Of a DNA stretch of 11,289 bases, positions 7,220-11,289 are shown piece by piece. The translations under genes were made by a program, and so were the position numbers. The notes under the pieces are model-generated. The model had not been told where the DNA came from. It saw nothing but the letters and a program-made list of their open reading frames with translations, and made no database searches. The stretch's first letter is position 1. The number at the start of each line of letters is the position of its first letter. This stretch comes from Alphaproteobacteria bacterium (lineage in GTDB: Bacteria; Pseudomonadota; Alphaproteobacteria; Rickettsiales; UBA8987), in assembly GCA_003531345.1 (NCBI GenBank), contig DQGZ01000144.1, forward strand, positions 1 through 11,289, given 5' to 3'.

Positions 7220-8050
7220 CTATCTAATATTCTCTACTATTTTTCTTGCTTTCATAACTTCGCTATACAATACACCAAATTCTGGAATATTGGCATCCCA
7301 CTCTACCATGGTGGGCTTTAAGCCCTTGGTTTTTATAGTATATTCGTATAATTTCCATACTTCATCTATTACGTGGTCACTATGTGTATCAATTATATGG
7401 TTCTCATATTTTGTATGCCCAGCTAAATGTATGTAGGCAATTTTTGCTGAAGCTATTGCGTCTATATATTTTATAGGGTTATAATTATGGTTAAAGCTGG
7501 CAACATAAATATTGTTCACATCCAGCAGCAATTCACAATCTGCCTTTTCAGCAAGTTCAGAAATAAATTCCCACTCCGAAAAATCATGATCAGCAAACTC
7601 AACATAGCTTGAAGGATTTTCCAGCGCAATTCTTCTTCCCAGATAATCCTGCACTTTCTTTACCCTGTTTGAAATATGTTCAAGCGCCTCCTTAGTGTAG
7701 GGAATGGGCAGAAGATCATGGGTATTTTTATGGTTAACACCTGTGTAACACAGATGGTCTGAAATTGTTTCAGGCTTAATTTTTTCTGCAAATAATTTTA
7801 ATTTTTTCAGATAGGTCTCGTTTAGTGGGTCAGTACTGCCGATTGAGAGTGAAACACCATGAGTTCGTAGTTTATAGTTTTTTGAAATATCCTGCAGAAA
7901 CTCAATATAACCACCGTGGGCTTCAAAATAATTTTCAGTAATTACCTCAAACCAGCCAATATCAGGCTTAAATTCTAATATATAATCCCTGTGCGGGCTG
8001 CGAAGTCCAAGTCCAAAATATTCTGAAATAGCAGGCATTATCCAAGTCAT
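7220..8050 (-). CDS. bufB: BufB-type multinuclear iron oxidase (MNIO, DUF692)
   Basis: MNIO enzymes use a two- or three-iron cluster and O2 to modify cysteines of ribosomal peptides; with bufferin precursors they install 5-thiooxazole groups. The 276-residue length is typical. The TIM-barrel ligand pattern is complete: GLGLR (13-17), ITENYF (Glu39), THGVSLSIG (His64), SDHLCYTG (Asp98, His99), ALENPSSY (Glu144), LLDVNN (Asp177, Asn180), YIHLAGH (His208, His212), DTHSDHV (His223, His226) and VEWDANIP (Glu250, Asp252). It lies downstream of a bufferin-like precursor on the same strand, the classic pairing. However, the DUF2063 partner (bufC) that normally follows is absent; argG comes next. The ATG at 8050 lies inside the arm of a large palindrome and lacks a Shine-Dalgarno. 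Met5 (ATG at 8038) is a reasonable alternative start. Confidence 0.92.
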   Translation of the reverse strand: MTWIMPAISEYFGLGLRSPHRDYILEFKPDIGWFEVITENYFEAHGGYIEFLQDISKNYKLRTHGVSLSIGSTDPLNETYLKKLKLFAEKIKPETISDHLCYTGVNHKNTHDLLPIPYTKEALEHISNRVKKVQDYLGRRIALENPSSYVEFADHDFSEWEFISELAEKADCELLLDVNNIYVASFNHNYNPIKYIDAIASAKIAYIHLAGHTKYENHIIDTHSDHVIDEVWKLYEYTIKTKGLKPTMVEWDANIPEFGVLYSEVMKARKIVENIR

Positions 8051-8213
8051 GTTGATATTTAATTTATAGCATTCGAAGTAAGGAAATTTTACTTTGTAAC
8101 AAGGAAAATTTGAGCGAGATGGTTATTCATATCTCCGAAAAATTTTCGGCAGTTAGAAAGTAAAATTTACAACTTCCCTTCGGGTTGCTATAAATTAAAT
8201 ATCAACATGACTT
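8044..8213. repeat. 170-base multi-hairpin palindrome between bufA and bufB
   Basis: The terminal arms 8044-8071 and 8186-8213 are perfect 28-base reverse complements. Further inside, CGAAG (8074-8078) pairs with CTTCG (8178-8182), and AAATTTTACTTT (8084-8095) pairs with AAAGTAAAATTT (8157-8168). The centre holds GAGAT/ATCTC (8116-8120 with 8130-8134) and a self-complementary CCGAAAAATTTTCGG (8135-8149). The right arm covers the bufA stop codon (8212-8214, two of three bases) and the left arm covers the bufB start codon (8048-8050) and the next two codons. Arm length and order suggest either an inserted palindromic element or a large intercistronic RNA structure. No second copy exists in this window. 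Confidence 0.9.
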
Positions 8214-8670
8214 AGTCCCTGTCACTTACAAACGCACCAGGAACTTTTACAGCACCAGGCTGATTCCTTATTATAACCCCGCCAGCTCCTAATTTATTCA
8301 CTGAACTGGGCGCACTACCTACAACTGGCATTGTGTTAAGGTCTGCTACTCCACTACGGTCTTTTGAAGGGGCTGGCGCTGCAACGTTACTGCAATATGC
8401 AGGATTAGGCGGTAAATCAGGTTGCTTAAATGAGCCGCAAACCTTCCCGCACTCCTGTTCATTCTCAACATATATCCAGTCAAACCTGTAATTATTCTTG
8501 GTCGCCTTACCTGCGCAAGTATGTGAACCATCGGCAGCGCCACAGTCATTTTTTCCTGCCTTTGCTACGCCGAAACATTTGAACGTGCCAGTACCGTAAG
8601 CACTGGCATATTCTGGGGCAGAAATTGCTGTAACACCTATGATGGCAGCAGAAATTAGAAGTTTATTCAT
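8212..8670 (-). CDS. bufA: Bufferin-like RiPP precursor (BufA/DUF2282 type), secreted, with C-terminal extension
   Basis: This 152-residue precursor has an N-terminal signal sequence (MNKLLISAAIIGVTAIS..., predicted cleavage near ASA at 22-24). The core KCFGVAKAGKNDC (31-43), SHTCAG (49-54) and WIYVENEQECG (65-75) matches the DUF2282/bufferin class 1 pattern, whose four cysteines correspond here to Cys32, 43, 52 and 74. In that family the two middle cysteines are the modified ones and the mature product binds copper in the periplasm. Two extra cysteines (78 and 93) and about 50 residues of Pro/Ser/Gly/Val-rich sequence after the core are unusual; typical precursors are near 100 residues. A good Shine-Dalgarno (CAGGGAGT) precedes the ATG. 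It heads the bufA-bufB unit and has its own promoter after the lysR-type gene. Confidence 0.9.
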   Translation of the reverse strand: MNKLLISAAIIGVTAISAPEYASAYGTGTFKCFGVAKAGKNDCGAADGSHTCAGKATKNNYRFDWIYVENEQECGKVCGSFKQPDLPPNPAYCSNVAAPAPSKDRSGVADLNTMPVVGSAPSSVNKLGAGGVIIRNQPGAVKVPGAFVSDRD

Positions 8671-8716
8671 ATAATACTCCCTGAATTTATTAGTTTGCTA
8701 AGAGCCTGTCACTGCT

Positions 8717-8745
8717 ATTATACTTCAAATTTAATGCAAATTAAA
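8717..8745 (-). promoter_or_regulatory. Putative bufA promoter with overlapping dyad
   Basis: On the minus strand a perfect -10 TATAAT (8722-8717) lies exactly 17 bases after TTTAAT (8745-8740), a weak -35. The -35 is one half of a perfect dyad TTTAAT-TTGC-ATTAAA (8730-8745), a credible repressor or activator site. Farther upstream TACAGT (8754-8759) and ACTGTA (8784-8789) form another, wider inverted repeat. The predicted 5' leader is about 40 bases. I cannot assign the regulator; Fur, a copper sensor or the adjacent LysR protein are options. Confidence 0.5.
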
Positions 8746-8830
8746 CAGATTTTTACAGTCTACAGAAATTTAAAGTGCAATATACTGTATTTTAATGTGT
8801 AATCTGATTAAGACTATGAAATTGATGAAT

Positions 8831-9691
8831 CTATCCAAGATGGGAGATTATATATTCCGCAAATGAGTTTACGGCTGGGCTTGCAGATTTTTTCTGCAAT
8901 AATGTGATATAAGTTTCATGGAGGTCTGGCAGGTTTTTTTTACGAATGCCGCTTAGCGAATCAGGTATCATTTTTCTTGGTAGAACAGTTATACCTAGAC
9001 CCGCTTTAACTGCTGCAACTGTGCCTGCAAAGCTTGGGCTAGTGTATACAATACGCCATTTTATGCCAGCTTTATCAAGTGCCTCTAAAGCTCTTTTTCG
9101 ATATACGCATGGAGCGGGTGACAATACTAAAGGTAAAAATTTGTTTTTATTATCTAAATTCACCCTTGCTGAAGAAACCCAATCTAAATGCTCTATCCAC
9201 ATTGTCGTTCCTTTGTTTTTTTCATTAACTTTTAACTGCTTGATGACCACAAGGTCATAATCACCCCTATTGAATTTATCTATCAGGTGCATTGTGAGGT
9301 CGCACTCTACATTAAGCATTACCATAGGGTGTGATGCTGCAAATGCCGAAAGAACTTCAGGCAGATATAATGTCGCAAAATCTTCTGGAGTGCCGAATTT
9401 TATTTCACCCTGAACTTCTGGCTCTTTAAACCTAGAAAATAGTTCTTGCCTAACTTCCAGAATTTTTTGAGCGTATCCAAAGAATAACTCACCGTCTGAA
9501 GTTAGTTTTATGTTACGCTGAGAGCGGTCAAATAATATTTTACCAATATCCTCTTCAAGTTTTTTTATTTGCTGACTGATTGCAGATTGCGTTCTGTTAA
9601 TACGCTCTGCCGCTTGTGTGAAATTTCCCGTTTCAGACAGGGCAATGAATATCCGCAGGGATAAAGTGTCTATATCGGGGAATCTATTCAT
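8831..9691 (-). CDS. LysR-family transcriptional regulator (LrhA-like substrate-binding domain)
   Basis: This 286-residue regulator has a winged helix-turn-helix at about residues 10-67 (SLRIFIALSETGNFTQAAERINRTQSAIS..., then LFDRSQRNIKLT). An effector-binding domain runs from about 95 to the end (GTPEDFATLYLPEVLSAFAASHPMV). The GTPEDFA..LPEVL start of that domain resembles the LrhA/HexA subgroup rather than CbbR. It is transcribed away from the 66-residue gene and sbtA, the normal arrangement for a LysR protein controlling its neighbour. A 15-base palindrome of T-N11-A form overlaps its own start codon, fitting autorepression. It ends 160 bases before bufA on the same strand, so a role in bufAB control cannot be excluded. 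No Shine-Dalgarno is seen; a TATAAT (9717-9712, minus strand) sits about 20 bases upstream. Confidence 0.93.
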   Translation of the reverse strand: MNRFPDIDTLSLRIFIALSETGNFTQAAERINRTQSAISQQIKKLEEDIGKILFDRSQRNIKLTSDGELFFGYAQKILEVRQELFSRFKEPEVQGEIKFGTPEDFATLYLPEVLSAFAASHPMVMLNVECDLTMHLIDKFNRGDYDLVVIKQLKVNEKNKGTTMWIEHLDWVSSARVNLDNKNKFLPLVLSPAPCVYRKRALEALDKAGIKWRIVYTSPSFAGTVAAVKAGLGITVLPRKMIPDSLSGIRKKNLPDLHETYITLLQKKSASPAVNSFAEYIISHLG

Positions 9692-9757
9692 AAGAATATC
9701 TTATAGTTTAAATTATAACTATTAATTTCAATTATAAAAAAATTCAAGCTATATAAT
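9690..9757. promoter_or_regulatory. Divergent control region with LysR-box-like palindromes
   Basis: ATAAGA-ATA-TCTTAT (9690-9704) is a perfect 15-base palindrome containing T-N11-A, the LysR consensus form. Immediately beside it ATAGTT (9703-9708) and AACTAT (9717-9722) form a second inverted repeat with an 8-base gap. TATAAT elements face both ways: minus strand 9717-9712 for the regulator and plus strand 9752-9757 for the transporter unit. Two adjacent sites, one on the regulator start and one nearer the divergent promoter, fit the recognition-site/activation-site layout of LysR regulators. Inference. Confidence 0.5.
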
Positions 9758-9800
9758 TAAACACTAAAGTAAATTTTAATAATAACATAAGGAGGTTAAT

Positions 9801-10001
9801 ATGAATAAGTTACTAAAATCACTTATCTTTAAGTCTTCATTAATTCAAAAAAATATAGACGAAGAATATTCAGCAAAACACAAAAATTGGATAAGGCTAA
9901 TCAGGCTCAAAAAGTTACGCCTGAAAATAAAAGATAAAATATATACTCTGGCAAAAAGGTTATCTTATAAATTTCCTGATCAATATAAATCTTCCACTTA
10001 G
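9801..10001 (+). CDS. Small, very basic 66-residue protein of unknown function
   Basis: The gene has the strongest Shine-Dalgarno in the window, AAGGAGG (9789-9795), five bases from the ATG, and so is very likely translated. The product has about 18 Lys/Arg against 5 Asp/Glu. Its middle, NWIRLIRLKKLRLKIKDKIY, alternates basic and hydrophobic residues as an amphipathic helix would. There is no signal peptide, cysteine or clear membrane segment. It does not look like SbtB, the P-II-like partner of SbtA, which is larger and of mixed alpha/beta sequence, and I could not match it to DUF1127. It ends 34 bases before sbtA on the same strand, so the two are probably one transcript divergent from the LysR gene. 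It could bind the membrane surface, RNA or the transporter; unknown. Confidence 0.75.
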   Translation: MNKLLKSLIFKSSLIQKNIDEEYSAKHKNWIRLIRLKKLRLKIKDKIYTLAKRLSYKFPDQYKSST

Positions 10002-10035
10002 CTATTCACCTTAATCAACTATAAATTGAGGTTAA

Positions 10036-11013
10036 ATGGATATATTACAAGTAATAAGCCAGAATTTGCTAACGCCCGCAGTATTGTTTTTTATACTTGG
10101 TATAACGGCAGGTTTTTTCAAATCAGATCTTGAGATACCAAATAGCATCAGCCGCTATCTTTCAATATATCTGATGATGGCAATAGGCTTTAAGGGCGGT
10201 GTTGCCATAGCAAATACAACGGTGTTTGGAACTGATGTTATAGGGGCAATATTTGCAGGTGTTGCAATAGGTTTTCTGCAACCATTCATTGGCTATTTCC
10301 TGTTAAAGAGAACTACTAAGCTAGATAGCGCAACAGCCGCAGCAGTAGCAGCGCATTATGGCTCTATCAGCATGGTAACATTTGCAACCGCAGCAGCCTT
10401 TTTAAAAGTCAACGAAGTGGTATATGCAGGCTACATAGTTGCGATACTTGCCTTAATGGAGGCACCAGCGATACTTGCTGGTTTATTCATAGCACATAAG
10501 GCAGACCCAAAAACCAAGCACGAAAATGAAGAAAAGAAACTAGCTAAGGAAATATTTACTAATGGCGCTATTCTCCTTTTATTCGGTTCATTCCTGATAG
10601 GCTGGATAACAGGGCAAAGCGGCATGAATAAAATGGAGGGTTTTTTAGTTACGCCATTCCAAGGTATTCTTGCCCTATTCCTTCTTGATATGGGTTTGCT
10701 GGTAGCAAAAAATATCCATCATCTAAAAAACTTTACGTTACCTCTAGCACTTTTTGGAATATATATGCCACTTATAGGTTCTTGTGTAGGCCTTGGAACA
10801 AGCTATATGCTCGGGCTTGATGTTGGAACAGGAACATTATTCACAGTTCTATGCGCCAGTGCGTCCTATATTGCTGTGCCTGCGGCGATGCGATTAGCCC
10901 TGCCAGAAGCCAAGGCAGCAATATACATACCAATGAGTTTAGCTATAACTTTCCCCTTCAATGTAGTATTAGGCATACCACTTTATTACACACTGGCTGG
11001 GAAGATACTATAG
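10036..11013 (+). CDS. sbtA: SbtA-family sodium-dependent bicarbonate transporter
   Basis: This 325-residue inner-membrane permease of the SbtA/DUF897 family has about ten hydrophobic segments in two halves. These are joined by a charged cytosolic loop (KADPKTKHENEEKKLAKE, about 155-172), as in cyanobacterial SbtA. Family signatures are AAHYGSISMVTFATAAAFL (105-123) in the first half and CASASYIAVPAAMRLALPEA (273-292) in the second; these pseudo-symmetric segments bind bicarbonate and sodium in solved SbtA structures. In a heterotrophic bacterium it would supply bicarbonate for carboxylases. No carbonic anhydrase or sbtB gene is visible. A GAGG Shine-Dalgarno (10028-10031) lies four bases before the ATG. 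It follows the 66-residue gene and is divergent from a LysR regulator. The substrate is inferred from family only. It is convergent with the following gene (14 bases). Confidence 0.9.
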   Translation: MDILQVISQNLLTPAVLFFILGITAGFFKSDLEIPNSISRYLSIYLMMAIGFKGGVAIANTTVFGTDVIGAIFAGVAIGFLQPFIGYFLLKRTTKLDSATAAAVAAHYGSISMVTFATAAAFLKVNEVVYAGYIVAILALMEAPAILAGLFIAHKADPKTKHENEEKKLAKEIFTNGAILLLFGSFLIGWITGQSGMNKMEGFLVTPFQGILALFLLDMGLLVAKNIHHLKNFTLPLALFGIYMPLIGSCVGLGTSYMLGLDVGTGTLFTVLCASASYIAVPAAMRLALPEAKAAIYIPMSLAITFPFNVVLGIPLYYTLAGKIL

Positions 11014-11027
11014 TAAAATAACCAATT

Positions 11028-11289
11028 TTAATGGGCGAATATATCTTCATTCTGCCAGCCTAGAATATCAAGCTCTACCCTGCTTTCAATGAAGCAAAAA
11101 CATTTCTTCGCAAGAGCTGTACGATTTTCTGCTTCAAGCATTTTATAAAGCCGCTCCTTTAATTTATGGAGATAAAATACATCAGATGCAGCATATTCAA
11201 GTTGCTTGTCAGTCAAGCCACCACTCCAATCAGAGCATTGAGCCTGTTTTGAAAGGTCTATCTCCAAAACCTCCTTCACCAGATCTTTT
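11028..11289 (-). CDS. Ribonuclease D-like 3'-5' exonuclease, 5'-truncated by window edge
   Basis: This is the C-terminal end, about 86 residues, of a DEDD-type exonuclease of the ribonuclease D family, which trims tRNA and other RNA 3' ends. The frame is open to the window edge: Lys-Asp-Leu codons precede the GTG at 11279, so that GTG is internal. The segment VKEVLEIDLSKQAQCSDWSGG followed by LTDKQLEYAASDVFYLHKLKERL is characteristic. The Tyr and Asp of YAASD supply the fourth acidic metal-binding motif (Exo III, YxxxD). The protein stops soon after this domain, as in the short (about 200-residue) alphaproteobacterial RNase D proteins that lack HRDC domains. Earlier DEDD motifs lie outside the window. 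Confidence 0.88.
   Translation of the reverse strand, partial: KDLVKEVLEIDLSKQAQCSDWSGGLTDKQLEYAASDVFYLHKLKERLYKMLEAENRTALAKKCFCFIESRVELDILGWQNEDIFAH

Noticed and set aside
8089..8130. A 13-codon frame (minus strand) with GGAG before its ATG, inside the bufA-bufB palindrome, as a leader peptide
   Set aside because: It lies in self-complementary sequence, ends without codons of obvious regulatory meaning and has no independent support; random short frames are expected in such DNA.
8346..8549. Second frame inside bufA on the same strand
   Set aside because: It is an out-of-frame overlap with a recognisable precursor and has no start signals of its own.
9801..10001. SbtB-like P-II protein or DUF1127 protein
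   Set aside because: Too short and too basic for SbtB, with no ferredoxin-like alpha/beta pattern or T-loop; no clear DUF1127 core could be recognised.

Overview
The window is AT-rich DNA with compact, mostly short-spaced bacterial genes. Gene content points to an alphaproteobacterium: a TIGR00275-type flavoprotein, a short S11 D-Ala-D-Ala carboxypeptidase, an LptM-lysA pair, an HlyC/CorC protein and a short ribonuclease D. The low GC and a GTCATTGCGAG-type palindromic repeat recall deep-branching or Rickettsiales-like lineages. Intact lysA and argG argue against a strongly reduced obligate parasite. This placement is inference from gene style, not a phylogeny.

Layout, left to right. 2-853 (+) is the C-terminal part of a BaiN/YhiN-family flavoprotein. 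1002-1967 (+) is a D-alanyl-D-alanine carboxypeptidase, convergent with lysA (1974-3200, -). A 41-residue LptM-like lipoprotein gene (3212-3337, -) lies just upstream of lysA. A CNNM/CBS/CorC membrane protein (3376-4707, +) diverges from it. A 365-base gap (4708-5072) carries a dispersed-type palindromic repeat. It is followed by an isolated conserved gene of unknown function (5073-5909, +), convergent with argG (5937-7145, -).

The most interesting part is 7220-8670 (-). It encodes a bufferin-like secreted, cysteine-rich RiPP precursor (BufA/DUF2282 type) and its multinuclear iron oxidase (BufB/MNIO/DUF692). The usual third gene, bufC (DUF2063), is not adjacent. Precursor and enzyme are separated by a 170-base, multi-hairpin palindrome with 28-bp perfect arms. 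One arm overlaps the bufA stop codon and the other overlaps the bufB start codon. The precursor also has an unusual Pro/Ser/Gly/Val-rich C-terminal extension and two extra cysteines.

Right of this, a LysR-type regulator (8831-9691, -) diverges from a two-gene unit. That unit encodes a 66-residue very basic protein and an SbtA-type sodium-dependent bicarbonate transporter (9801-11013, +). The shared intergenic region holds palindromes of LysR-box form. The window ends inside a ribonuclease D-like gene (-). I saw no tRNA, rRNA, CRISPR array, transposase gene or phage gene.
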